A program made the position numbers and the translations under genes. This document shows, one piece after another, positions 27,628 through 35,834 of a DNA stretch of 64,000 bases. How positions within the stretch are numbered: the stretch's first letter is position 1; the number at the start of each line of letters is the position of its first letter. Where the stretch lies: positions 62,001 through 126,000 of the forward strand of contig NZ_JACSZV010000003.1 of NCBI RefSeq assembly GCF_014472415.1. Reading direction: 5' to 3'. The notes under the pieces are model-generated. The model did not search any database and was not told the origin of the DNA. It saw only the letters and a program-made list of their open reading frames with translations. The DNA is from Pseudomonas sp. N40(2020). Its GTDB lineage: Bacteria > Pseudomonadota > Gammaproteobacteria > Pseudomonadales > Pseudomonadaceae.

Positions 27628-28976
27628 TTCAGATCCCACCCTTTCAATCGCTGTTCCAGATTTTTCAATGCAATGCCTGGGTGATTCATGGTTCGGTCCG
27701 GCAGACCGCTCTCGGTCAAAATATCGGGAAGGGCCGCGAGGCGTTGTGCGTCCTGACGCAGGCGCTCGAATGAATCCGGCGCGCCAGCCAAAGCAGCCAA
27801 GGGGTCATCCGGATCAGCAATATCAGCCAATGCGCGACAAACTCCTCGCCAATCGACATCACCGGCCCTTTCCAACGCTTTCGGCCACTTAGTCGTCCGG
27901 GTAACGCCTTCATCGTCCATGACCATCGGCGCCAGGTCATAAATTGGCGCGAGTCGAAACGAACTTGCCTCACGAATGATCGCAGTATTGCGGCCATGGT
28001 TATCCGAGTTGCCGAGAATTTTGTTGATCAGATCCCGACGCAAGTAATCCGCTACCAGATCAGGAATCTGATCCGCTTGCCCTGCCTCACGCCACAGGCC
28101 GGCAAGCATACGAATCACGTCCAAATGGTCCATCGCGCTGCCTGGCGTTGTCACGTTAGCCAGCGAATAAATCGATTCGACTGCGTAACGCTCAACACCT
28201 TGAGCGGTTACCCGACGATCAAAACGCTGCATCCACAAGCTGGGTTTGGTCGCCTCTTCCAGTGCCAGCCCCTGTGATGCGACCGTTTCGATGCCTAACG
28301 TCTGAAGGGCTCTGTAGTAGTGGAACTCACTTCGCAAGATGTCCTGATCGGTCTGGTTGCCTTTGTTGCGGGCAAACTTCACAAACCAGTGTTGACTGAC
28401 CTCTGAATCCTCAAGGACTGCATCGGGGAACAGGAGACCCGCCTTGTTCTCTGCCAACAAAAGCTTCGGTGCTTCCCCCCCCGCCCCCGTTGCACCACCA
28501 ATGGCTGCACCCAGTTCATAGGCGTACTCGAGAAACCGGTTGTCACGCAGGATCACGTCCTGACGCTGAAATCCAATGGGCTCTCGCTCATCCACAGATT
28601 CGGCAGACTCCTTTATCCGCATGTTGCCGATGGGTGCCGCTGTACTTCGACCCAACAGATAAAGATCGGCGCTGATGCCTGCAGGTTTTTCTTGCCCCAC
28701 GCGAGCAAGAAGAAAACGTTTCGCTGCACCGGCAGGAGCGATGTCATGGATGAAGGCTGGCACAGCGGATCGCCGGCTATCCCATTCCAATGGGAACCGT
28801 ACACTCACAGCTTTTGAGAACGGCGAACCGAAGGAATCTAAGTTATCGACGAGATAAGTGGTTTGATAACCGAAATGGCAGCGACTTTCGAAACCCTTTT
28901 CGGGGTTAGCGAAACTCAGAATCATCGCGTCATGCCAATGCCCAGCCGTGAATATCTGTAATGTCAGGTCGTACAT
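27624..28976 (-). CDS. HipA-family Ser/Thr kinase toxin
   Basis: The 450-residue protein fits the HipA family. Visible kinase features are the Gly/Ser-containing loop IGGATGAGGEAPK (about residues 159-171), the ATP-binding Lys in HWFVKFA (about 196-202), the catalytic loop NKILGNSDNHGRN (about 318-330) and the metal-binding YDLAP (about 346-350). The E. coli relative phosphorylates glutamyl-tRNA synthetase and halts growth; the target here is unknown. The start ATG at 28976 (MYDLTLQIF) is preferred because AGGTG lies upstream; the longer form from 29003 would run through a palindromic operator-like site. Confidence 0.9.
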   Translation of the reverse strand: MYDLTLQIFTAGHWHDAMILSFANPEKGFESRCHFGYQTTYLVDNLDSFGSPFSKAVSVRFPLEWDSRRSAVPAFIHDIAPAGAAKRFLLARVGQEKPAGISADLYLLGRSTAAPIGNMRIKESAESVDEREPIGFQRQDVILRDNRFLEYAYELGAAIGGATGAGGEAPKLLLAENKAGLLFPDAVLEDSEVSQHWFVKFARNKGNQTDQDILRSEFHYYRALQTLGIETVASQGLALEEATKPSLWMQRFDRRVTAQGVERYAVESIYSLANVTTPGSAMDHLDVIRMLAGLWREAGQADQIPDLVADYLRRDLINKILGNSDNHGRNTAIIREASSFRLAPIYDLAPMVMDDEGVTRTTKWPKALERAGDVDWRGVCRALADIADPDDPLAALAGAPDSFERLRQDAQRLAALPDILTESGLPDRTMNHPGIALKNLEQRLKGWDLK

Positions 28977-28988
28977 ACGCTTTGCACC

Positions 28989-29084
28989 TGCATTTAAATG
29001 CACTTTAGCGAAGAGTTTTCAGTAATAACTGCAATATAGTGCATATTTCATCGAGAGCCACGCATACATCTGCAACAAAATGCA
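28989..29084 (-). promoter_or_regulatory. Three TGCA-N6-TGCA operator-like sites at 41-bp spacing
   Basis: TGCATTTAAATGCA (28989-29002, a perfect palindrome), TGCAATATAGTGCA (29030-29043) and TGCAACAAAATGCA (29071-29084) begin exactly 41 bp apart. They lie in the hipA 5' region, and the middle one covers a possible minus-strand -10 (TATATT, 29033-29038). Autorepression by the HipB-like protein is the simplest reading. Confidence 0.65.
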
Positions 29085-29116
29085 GAAAAGCATCAACAAC
29101 GTATTTCCCAGCCAAT

Positions 29117-29150
29117 GTGCTGGCAGCACATACGCATGCGCCGCCAGCAC
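29117..29150. other. Inverted repeat after the DUF6124 gene
   Basis: GTGCTGGC (29117-29124) and GCCAGCAC (29143-29150) can form an 8-bp stem with an 18-nt loop just past the DUF6124 stop. No U run follows on the minus strand, so it is a weak terminator candidate. Confidence 0.35.
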
Positions 29151-29155
29151 GTTGA

Positions 29156-29521
29156 TCACTCCGTTGGCACTAACCTGTCCAGCACCCGATTGACCGCCAG
29201 CTCTGCCAGCATCACCACCTGCGCGATGCCTTGCAGGGTTTTGCGGTGGGTACCTTCAACCTGCGCGATATGGTTGTTGATCATGACGGTGGCCGAGCCA
29301 AGGGTTTCACTGGCATCTACCAGCAGGGACTCGTTGTCGGCCTCGGGGCTTGCCATGTAGAGCGTGTTGGGTTTGTAAGGCGCGGCCATGATGTCGGCCG
29401 CCGATGGGCCGAGATAGTGGTCGAGGGCGCGCTCGGCGGCTTCGTGGAATTTCTTTGAATCGGACGATTCGTAGGGGGATGCCGGGTCTGTCGTCGGCGG
29501 GTTTGGCGTTGGTTTGAACAT
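29156..29521 (-). CDS. DUF6124 family protein
   Basis: The 121-residue protein starts MFKPTPNPPTTDPASPYES, the usual N-terminus of the DUF6124 family found widely in Pseudomonas. A charged helix (SKKFHEAAERALDHYL) and a C-terminal helical segment (NNHIAQVEGTHRKTLQGIAQVVMLAELAVNRVLDRL) follow. No function is known for the family. The GAGG ribosome binding site lies 9 nt before the ATG and sits in an 11-nt CCTCACAGAGG hairpin, with the start region itself in a larger fold, so translation is probably controlled by RNA structure. Confidence 0.8.
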   Translation of the reverse strand: MFKPTPNPPTTDPASPYESSDSKKFHEAAERALDHYLGPSAADIMAAPYKPNTLYMASPEADNESLLVDASETLGSATVMINNHIAQVEGTHRKTLQGIAQVVMLAELAVNRVLDRLVPTE

Positions 29522-29739
29522 GGTGACTAACCTCTGTGAGGCCGCCATCTTTTCGCCGCTAAGCGAAAGGGTGGCGGCTGTGCGCAAGTTAGCGGACCGG
29601 TAGTCACCAAAAACCCGGTGCACCCGAAGGTGCCATGCGCACAGCCACCATCAAGTGCAGGCGAATGCCTGACTGGATAGATATGTGCAACCGTAGTGAC
29701 TAGCCGGGCCGCTAAGCCCGATCACTGGAAATCAGTGAT
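29522..29739 (-). promoter_or_regulatory. Structured leader of the DUF6124 gene
   Basis: On the minus strand the leader holds several foldable elements. GGTGACTA (pairs with TAGTCACC just before the ATG) closes a domain that contains a GCCGCCA...TTTCGC-loop-GCGAAA...TGGCGGC hairpin. A distant pair joins GGCTGTGCGCA and TGCGCACAGCC (29576-29586 and 29636-29646). A CGGGC-loop-GCCCG hairpin at about 29704-29720 repeats the loop sequence CCGCTAA, whose complement TTAGCGG lies in 29589-29595. A CAGGC-GCCTG hairpin and an ATCACTG-CAGTGAT hairpin complete the array. Repeated complementary loops suggest alternative pairings. Confidence 0.55.
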
Positions 29740-29924
29740 GCAAACCAAGTTACGCAGCCAGCCAAAGGCGCACAAGCCGGCGGATTCTGGTGCATGCGTA
29801 GGCAGCGGCGCAAGGTTTTGTAGGTCGCAAGACGTAAAGCCAACAGGCTTTAAACAAGAGCGACGCCAGAGGTTTACTGCACAAGAAAAATTGGCGATTT
29901 ATCTGTCGTATCAGGCCTCTTCTC

Positions 29925-30824
29925 TTAACCGAGTTTCTGCGCCATCACCGCAATGTGCTCCGGGCCGATCCCGCAGCAACCGCCCAAATGGCTGGCACCA
30001 CGCTGCTGCCAATCAATCGCCCAATGTAGATAACCCGGCGGATCGAGATCTTCGCGCAACGGGTCAAGTCCGTCATTGGCCGTGGCTTCTTTAGGCTGCG
30101 GCGGAAACGCATTGGCATACGCGCCGATGTGAATCGTCACCCCCAGACGTTCGAAGGTTTCGCGCGCCGCATCAATCGCCGCGCCGATCACTTCCGGCTG
30201 GCTGCAATTGAACAGCAGCGTCTCGACGCCCAACTCGGCGGCCACTGCAGCCGCTTCGACCACCGGCTCGCCGGAACGCAAACGCGGCACTTCGTCGGTG
30301 TCTTCGTCCTTCAAGGTAAACGACAACCAGAACGGCTTGCCGTCCTGCGGCAGCCCGGCGTGGATGGCCCGCGCCTCGACGATCGAGCTCTGGGTTTCCG
30401 CCAGCCACAGGTCAACGTGCGGTGCCAGGCCCTTGACCAATGGGTTGAGCAACTCGGTCACGCGGGACGCCTCGAACAGATCCGGGCGATAGGAACCGAA
30501 CAACGGCGGCAAGGAACCCGCGACCCGCACGGCTTTGCCCGAAGCTTCTACCGCACGCCGCGCCAGTTCACCGGCCAACGCCGCCAGCGCCTGCCCTTCA
30601 GCGGCGAAGCGCTCTTCGCCGATGTGGAACGGCACCACCGCGTAACTGTTGCTGGTGATCACATTGGCACCGCTGGCGATGTAGGCGGCGTGTACCGCTT
30701 CCACTGCTTGCGGCGCTTCGCTCAGCGCCAGCGCCGACCACTCTGGCTGCCGGAATGGCGCACCGGCGCGTTGCAACTCACGGCCCATGCCGCCATCGAG
30801 AATAATCGTGTTTGCTGCGCCCAT
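29925..30824 (-). CDS. Homocysteine S-methyltransferase family protein
   Basis: The 299-residue zinc-dependent methyltransferase resembles E. coli MmuM, which makes methionine from homocysteine and S-methylmethionine. It opens ILDGGMGRELQRAG, shows VITSNSYAVVP, LFNCSQPEVI (first Cys ligand) and ends with HLGGCCGIGPEHI (the Cys-Cys zinc pair). The ATG at 30824 follows AAAGG; longer in-frame starts exist at 30839 and 30860. It is divergent from an amino-acid ABC transporter gene pair, which could supply its methyl donor. Confidence 0.88.
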   Translation of the reverse strand: MGAANTIILDGGMGRELQRAGAPFRQPEWSALALSEAPQAVEAVHAAYIASGANVITSNSYAVVPFHIGEERFAAEGQALAALAGELARRAVEASGKAVRVAGSLPPLFGSYRPDLFEASRVTELLNPLVKGLAPHVDLWLAETQSSIVEARAIHAGLPQDGKPFWLSFTLKDEDTDEVPRLRSGEPVVEAAAVAAELGVETLLFNCSQPEVIGAAIDAARETFERLGVTIHIGAYANAFPPQPKEATANDGLDPLREDLDPPGYLHWAIDWQQRGASHLGGCCGIGPEHIAVMAQKLG

Positions 30825-30835
30825 ATGCCTTTCAC

Positions 30836-30849
30836 TCATAAGCTTATGA
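30836..30849. promoter_or_regulatory. 14-bp palindrome in the divergent intergenic region
   Basis: TCATAAGCTTATGA is a perfect palindrome next to the methyltransferase start and upstream of the ABC binding-protein gene. It is a candidate operator; no known regulator matches it. Confidence 0.35.
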
Positions 30850-30937
30850 AAATAACTCACTATCAGAGTCGTTCTTATAACTATTTAATACGCACCATTC
30901 CGTTAATAACAACCTCTTTTTTAACCAGGGATCGACT

Positions 30938-31759
30938 GTGAAATTTCAACCGCTACTGGCCCTGGGCCTGACGATTCTGGCCGCCTCCACCCAAGCCTTC
31001 GGCGGCGCCACGCTGGATCGCATCGAGCAGAAAAAAGAACTGGTTGGCGTACTGATGGAAAGCTACCCGCCCTTCTCGTTTCTCAACGAGCAAAACCAGC
31101 TCGACGGCTTCGACGTTGACGTCGCCAAAGCCGTGGCGGACAAACTGGGCGTGAAACTGCGCCTCGAAACACCGTCCTGGGACGTCATTGCCGCCGGGCG
31201 CTGGAGCGGGCGCTACGACATCTGCATCTGCTCGATGACCCCGAGCAAGGCACGCGCCGAGGTGTTCGACTTCCCGGTCGAGTACTACGCTTCGCCAGCC
31301 GTGATCGTGGTCAACGCCAAAGACGATCGCATCCACAGTGCCAAGGATCTGAGCGGCAAGAAAGTCGGCCTCACCAGCGCCTCCAGCTATGAAAGCTATC
31401 TGAACAAGAATCTGGTCATCGAAGGCGCCGAAGACACGCAGTTGCAGTACCCGTTCGAGGAGGTGCAGATCGCCCCGTACGACACCGACAACGTTGCCTT
31501 CCAGGACTTGGGCCTGGGTGCCGGCGTGCGTCTGGATGCGATCCTCACCAACCTCGTCACTGCGCAACCCCGCCTGAACGAAGACAAGCGCTTCAAACTG
31601 GCCGGTGAGGCGCTGTACTCGGAACCGAACTCGGTGGCCATCGAAAAGGGTGATGCCCAGTGGGATGCGAAAGTGCGCGAGGTGTTTGCGCAGCTCAAGC
31701 AGGACGGCACCCTGAGCAAGCTCTCGCAAAAATGGATCGGCGCCGATATCAGTCAATGA
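30938..31759 (+). CDS. Amino-acid ABC transporter, periplasmic binding protein
   Basis: The 273-residue family 3 binding protein has a signal peptide (MKFQPLLALGLTILAASTQA) and the family start VGVLMESYPPFSFLNEQNQLDGFDVDVAKAVADKLG. It contains GRYDICICSMTPSKARAEVFDFPVEYY and DLSGKKVGLTSASSYESYL. The start codon is GTG (30938), supported by AGGG upstream and by the signal peptide. It is translationally coupled by ATGA overlap to the permease gene. The substrate is not readable; methionine-related compounds are suggested by the neighbour. Confidence 0.92.
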   Translation: MKFQPLLALGLTILAASTQAFGGATLDRIEQKKELVGVLMESYPPFSFLNEQNQLDGFDVDVAKAVADKLGVKLRLETPSWDVIAAGRWSGRYDICICSMTPSKARAEVFDFPVEYYASPAVIVVNAKDDRIHSAKDLSGKKVGLTSASSYESYLNKNLVIEGAEDTQLQYPFEEVQIAPYDTDNVAFQDLGLGAGVRLDAILTNLVTAQPRLNEDKRFKLAGEALYSEPNSVAIEKGDAQWDAKVREVFAQLKQDGTLSKLSQKWIGADISQ

Positions 31760-32592
31760 CTTCTTTTCCGACACCTCCACAGCCACCGCAACCGGTGGCT
31801 GAATCACTTCTGCGCCGACTCTTCGGTTTTCGTACGCGGCTGTACCTGACATGGGCGGTTATGTTCTGCCTGTTCGCCGGGTTCTTCCTGAGCTTCGACC
31901 TGAAGTTCTCGATCATCCTCGACAAACTGCCCAACCTGGTCGGCCTCAAACTCGCACCCAATGGCTTCCTGCAAGGCGCGGCGCTGACGTTGTTTCTGTG
32001 CGTATGCTCGATTGTCACCTCGTCATTACTGGGCTTCGTGACGGCTTTGGCGCGACTGTCGAAAAGCGCTGTGGCCTTTGGCATCGCCAGTTTCTACGCC
32101 TCGTTCTTTCGCGGCACGCCACTGCTGATCCAGATCCTGCTGATCTACCTCGGCCTGCCGCAACTGGGCATCGTGCCCGGCGCCATCGCTGCCGGGATCA
32201 TCGCGCTGTCGCTGAACTACGGCGCCTATCTCAGCGAGATTTTCCGCGCCGGCATCCTCGGCGTCCCCTACGGCCAACGCGAAGCGTCGCTGGCGCTGGG
32301 CATGCGCGAGAGCGTGATTTTCTGGCGCATCACCCTGCCCCAGGCCATGCGCACCATCATCCCGCCGACCACCAACCAATTCATCTCGATGCTCAAAGAC
32401 TCGTCGCTGATCTCGGTGATGGGCGTTTGGGAAGTGATGTTTCTGGCGCAGTCGTATGGTCGTTCAAGCTATCGCTACATCGAAATGCTCACGACCGCCG
32501 CGATCATTTACTGGGTGATGTCGATCGGGCTGGAGCTGATCCAGGCGCGCATGGAACGGCATTACGGCAAGGCTTACGAGCGTCGAACTTAA
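31756..32592 (+). CDS. Amino-acid ABC transporter permease
   Basis: The 278-residue membrane protein has five or six hydrophobic helices and the permease EAA loop RQREASLALGMRESVIFWRITLPQAMRTIIPP (about residues 172-205) of the HisM/GlnP family, with SFYASFFRGTPLLIQILLIYLGLP earlier. The ATG overlaps the stop of the binding-protein gene by 4 bp. No ATP-binding gene follows; the next gene is an autotransporter after 85 bp, so this transporter must borrow an ATPase encoded elsewhere or be non-functional. Confidence 0.92.
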   Translation: MTSFPTPPQPPQPVAESLLRRLFGFRTRLYLTWAVMFCLFAGFFLSFDLKFSIILDKLPNLVGLKLAPNGFLQGAALTLFLCVCSIVTSSLLGFVTALARLSKSAVAFGIASFYASFFRGTPLLIQILLIYLGLPQLGIVPGAIAAGIIALSLNYGAYLSEIFRAGILGVPYGQREASLALGMRESVIFWRITLPQAMRTIIPPTTNQFISMLKDSSLISVMGVWEVMFLAQSYGRSSYRYIEMLTTAAIIYWVMSIGLELIQARMERHYGKAYERRT

Positions 32593-32677
32593 GGTGTTCT
32601 GCAACACCACAGACATCATTCTGTAAAAACCCACCGCTATACAGGACGGCCCGCTTATAACAAAAGTCCGTCCGTCC

Positions 32678-35635
32678 ATGCCCTTCCCGCCTCAGCGCCT
32701 GTCCCTCGCCATCGCACTGTTGATCGCCACCACGGCAGCTCACGGTAAAACCGTGCAGATCGACACTGCCACCACCGCCTCGCAAACCCTGGGCGGCAGC
32801 GACACGCTGACAATTTCGGCGCCGGGCAGCATCACCAACAGTGGCAAGGCCGTCAGCCTGAAGGACAGCACCAGCGGCGCCGGGGTGGTGATCGATAACT
32901 CTGGCAAGATCGTCTCCAGCGGTGGCCGCGCCATCGACAGCAGCGGCGACCTGACCCAGGCGCGCAACTACGCCCTCTACAACCGCAGCGGCGGGCAGAT
33001 TCTCGGCGCCAACGATGCCTTGCGCATCGACAGTAACTTCGTCAGCGGCAGCCTGTTGATTGATAACAGCGGCATCATCCGCTCCACCACCGGCCAAGGG
33101 CTGGATCTGGATGCACTGCGTAGCGACGGCGTAAAAACCACGATCATCAACCGCACAGGCGGACTGATTCGCGGCGACGCCAGCGACGGCATGAAGACCG
33201 GCGCCAATGCGACGATTACCAACTACGGCGAGATTTCCACGGGTGACTCGCACAACGCCGATCAGAAATTCGACGGCATCGATATCGACACCGCAACCGG
33301 TGTCAGCGTGACCAACTACGGCGTCATTTCCGGCGGCCGCCACGGCATCACCACCGACCTCGGCGCCACACTGATCAACTACGGGCAGATCACGGGGCGC
33401 AATGGCTCCGGCTTCGGCTCCGATGGCGACGGCACGGTGGTCAACCACGGCACCATCACCGGCGCCTATTCCGGGCTGCAACCCAACGGTGACGGCGACG
33501 GTGTGGACATCGACAAGATCGCCCACATCGAAAACTACGGCACCATCCAAGGCGTCGGCGCGGGCGGTGTCGACAAGGGTGGTTTTGCCAATGGCAGTGA
33601 GGGCATCGCCCTCGGCGGCGGCTACATTCTCAACGCCAGCGGCGCGATGATCAGCGGCGCCACCAGTGCCATTCTGGTGGATGACGGCAGCGGTGGCTCG
33701 GGGCTGGCGGCGACCACGCTGGAGAACTTCGGCACCATCCAGGGCCTCGACGGTTTCGGCGTGAAGCTTGTCGGAGAGTTCGCCGACAACGTCATCAACG
33801 GCGGCACGATCAGCGGCAGCAACGGCCTGGCGCTGGATCTGGGCGGCGGCGATGACAGCCTGAACTTGCGCAATGGCAGTCGCTTCGTCGGTAGGGTCGA
33901 TGGCGGCAGCGGGTACGACCGGGTGGTGATGGACGACGCGGCGGGCGGCAGCTTCGGCGAGAGTCGCAACTTTGAATGGCTGGAGGTCAAGCAAGGCGCG
34001 TGGACGCTGACCGGTACTGGCGATTTCAGTGATGGCGGTGCGGTCCGTGACAACGCGACGCTGATCAACCAAGGCAGTATCGCAGGCAACCTGACCGTGG
34101 ATGCCGGCGGTGTATATGCCGGCGGTGGTTCGGTGGGCAGCCTCAACGTCAACGGCACGCTGCGAACCGACACCAGCCTCGGCCGCGCGACCATTGTTCA
34201 TGACCTGAACATGGGCAGCGCCTCCACCCTCGCCTATGGCGTCAATGCCGACGGCAGCAGCGCGTCAGTGCAGGTCGGCGGCACCGCGAATCTCAACGGC
34301 GCGACCCTGGCGGTAAATCCCGGCAGCGGCACTTATCCATGGCAGAGCCATTACACCGTGCTGCAAGCGGCACAGGTCAACGGCACCTTCGGCAAGGTCA
34401 CCAGCGACTACGCGTTTCTCACGCCGACGCTGGCCTACACGCCTACTCAAGTCGATCTGACGTACACCCGCAACGACGTGGCCTTCAATGATTTCGCCGC
34501 CACCGGCAACGGCAGCAACGCCGCCAACAGCCTGGCCTCGATGGGCAAGAACAACGCGCTGTACAACGCGTTGCTTAACACCACCCAAAGCACGGCCGGC
34601 GCCGCGATCGAGCAACTGGCCGGCGCCAGCAACGCCAACCTCACCAGCGCGACCCTCGGCGCCAGCAGTCAGGTCGGCAGCAGCATGCTCTCGGCGATGC
34701 AGCAGATCGGCGGCAGCCCGGGACTGATGGTCGGCCTCGATCAGCGCGATACACCCGTGTTGGCGGCCAACGGCGTGCCATCCGCAGCGCGTAACCTGAA
34801 TGATCCGAACGCGCGCGGCCGCCTCTGGCTGCAAGGCATCGGTGGCTACGGCAAGCTCGACGGCGAACACGGCAGCAGCGGTCTGGAACAGCGCACCAAG
34901 GGCAGCGTACTCGGTGCCGACTGGTCTCTGAATCCGCAATGGCGTCTAGGCGTGCTCGGCGGCTATTCGAAAACCGATCTGGACGCCACCGGCGTCGATG
35001 GCAACGTCGAGAGCTGGCATGCCGGCGTATACGCATTGCATCAGAACGGCCCGATCTCTCTGCGCCTCGGCGCGGCGTACAGCGGCCATCAAGGCGAAAG
35101 CAAACGCACCATCGCCTTCAACGGTTTCAGCGATCGCCCGAAAGGCGACTACGACGCCGACAGCCAGCAAGCCTTCGCCGAACTCGGCTACGCCATGGGC
35201 AGCGGCCGTCTCAGCGCCGAACCGTTCGCCAGCCTCGGCTACCAGCGCTACCACCGCGACAGCTATCGGGAAAAGGGCGCCGCCGCGGCGCTGCAAGTCG
35301 ACAGCCAGACCCAGGACAACTTCAGCAGCACCTTCGGTCTGCGCCTGGCGCACCTGAGCAGCCTGGACAACGGCATGAGCCTGACCCCGCGCATGGCCGT
35401 CGGCTGGAAGCACACCTATGGCGACGTCAGCAGCTCGACGCGTCAGGCCTTCGTGGTCGGCGGCACGGCGTTCAGTGTCGATGGCAGTTCGCTGGATCGG
35501 GACAGTCTGGTGCTGGAGGCTGGCCTGGACGTTGGGATTTCTGCTCGGCATACGCTGGGTGTGGGTTACAGCGGTGAAATGGGTAGCAACAGTCGTAACC
35601 ACGGCTTGATTGGGCAGTGGCAGATGAGTTTTTGA
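32678..35635 (+). CDS. Autotransporter (type V secretion) with beta-helix passenger
   Basis: The 985-residue protein has a signal peptide (RLSLAIALLIATTAAHG), a passenger of repeating N-x-G-x-I motifs (NYGEISTG, NYGVISGG, NYGQITG, NHGTITG, NYGTIQG; about residues 150-420) typical of a right-handed beta-helix, a transition region, and a C-terminal beta-barrel domain of about 270 residues (GRLWLQGIGGYGKLDG... to a terminal Phe, as required for outer-membrane insertion). The ATG at 32678 directly gives the signal peptide. It is the larger of two tandem paralogues. Adhesion or surface display is likely, not shown. Confidence 0.9.
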   Translation: MPFPPQRLSLAIALLIATTAAHGKTVQIDTATTASQTLGGSDTLTISAPGSITNSGKAVSLKDSTSGAGVVIDNSGKIVSSGGRAIDSSGDLTQARNYALYNRSGGQILGANDALRIDSNFVSGSLLIDNSGIIRSTTGQGLDLDALRSDGVKTTIINRTGGLIRGDASDGMKTGANATITNYGEISTGDSHNADQKFDGIDIDTATGVSVTNYGVISGGRHGITTDLGATLINYGQITGRNGSGFGSDGDGTVVNHGTITGAYSGLQPNGDGDGVDIDKIAHIENYGTIQGVGAGGVDKGGFANGSEGIALGGGYILNASGAMISGATSAILVDDGSGGSGLAATTLENFGTIQGLDGFGVKLVGEFADNVINGGTISGSNGLALDLGGGDDSLNLRNGSRFVGRVDGGSGYDRVVMDDAAGGSFGESRNFEWLEVKQGAWTLTGTGDFSDGGAVRDNATLINQGSIAGNLTVDAGGVYAGGGSVGSLNVNGTLRTDTSLGRATIVHDLNMGSASTLAYGVNADGSSASVQVGGTANLNGATLAVNPGSGTYPWQSHYTVLQAAQVNGTFGKVTSDYAFLTPTLAYTPTQVDLTYTRNDVAFNDFAATGNGSNAANSLASMGKNNALYNALLNTTQSTAGAAIEQLAGASNANLTSATLGASSQVGSSMLSAMQQIGGSPGLMVGLDQRDTPVLAANGVPSAARNLNDPNARGRLWLQGIGGYGKLDGEHGSSGLEQRTKGSVLGADWSLNPQWRLGVLGGYSKTDLDATGVDGNVESWHAGVYALHQNGPISLRLGAAYSGHQGESKRTIAFNGFSDRPKGDYDADSQQAFAELGYAMGSGRLSAEPFASLGYQRYHRDSYREKGAAAALQVDSQTQDNFSSTFGLRLAHLSSLDNGMSLTPRMAVGWKHTYGDVSSSTRQAFVVGGTAFSVDGSSLDRDSLVLEAGLDVGISARHTLGVGYSGEMGSNSRNHGLIGQWQMSF

Positions 35636-35675
35636 TGTTGAACAGCCGGCGAGGTCTTGATTGGGTGTAGGAAAA

Positions 35676-35709
35676 GGAACCGGTGTAGTCGAGTAAAAAT
35701 ACCGGTTCC
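35676..35709. terminator. Perfect 9-bp inverted repeat between the autotransporters
   Basis: GGAACCGGT and ACCGGTTCC flank 16 bp. There is no T run after it, so termination is uncertain; it may also be a regulatory dyad. Confidence 0.4.
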
Positions 35710-35834
35710 GGATCTGAGGGAAGATTTCTACAGAATGATGCGATGTCGCCTGCAAGACTGCGGGAAGCAGCCGACATCGGAATTTTCAGCGCCTCCATAG
35801 AGTTGGGTCTTCTGTTCAAATGAGACCGAACTTG

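Noticed and set aside
32504..34201. Minus-strand ORF of 565 codons under the first autotransporter
   Set aside because: Repeated Gly/Asn/Thr coding in the autotransporter creates long open antisense frames; no independent support.
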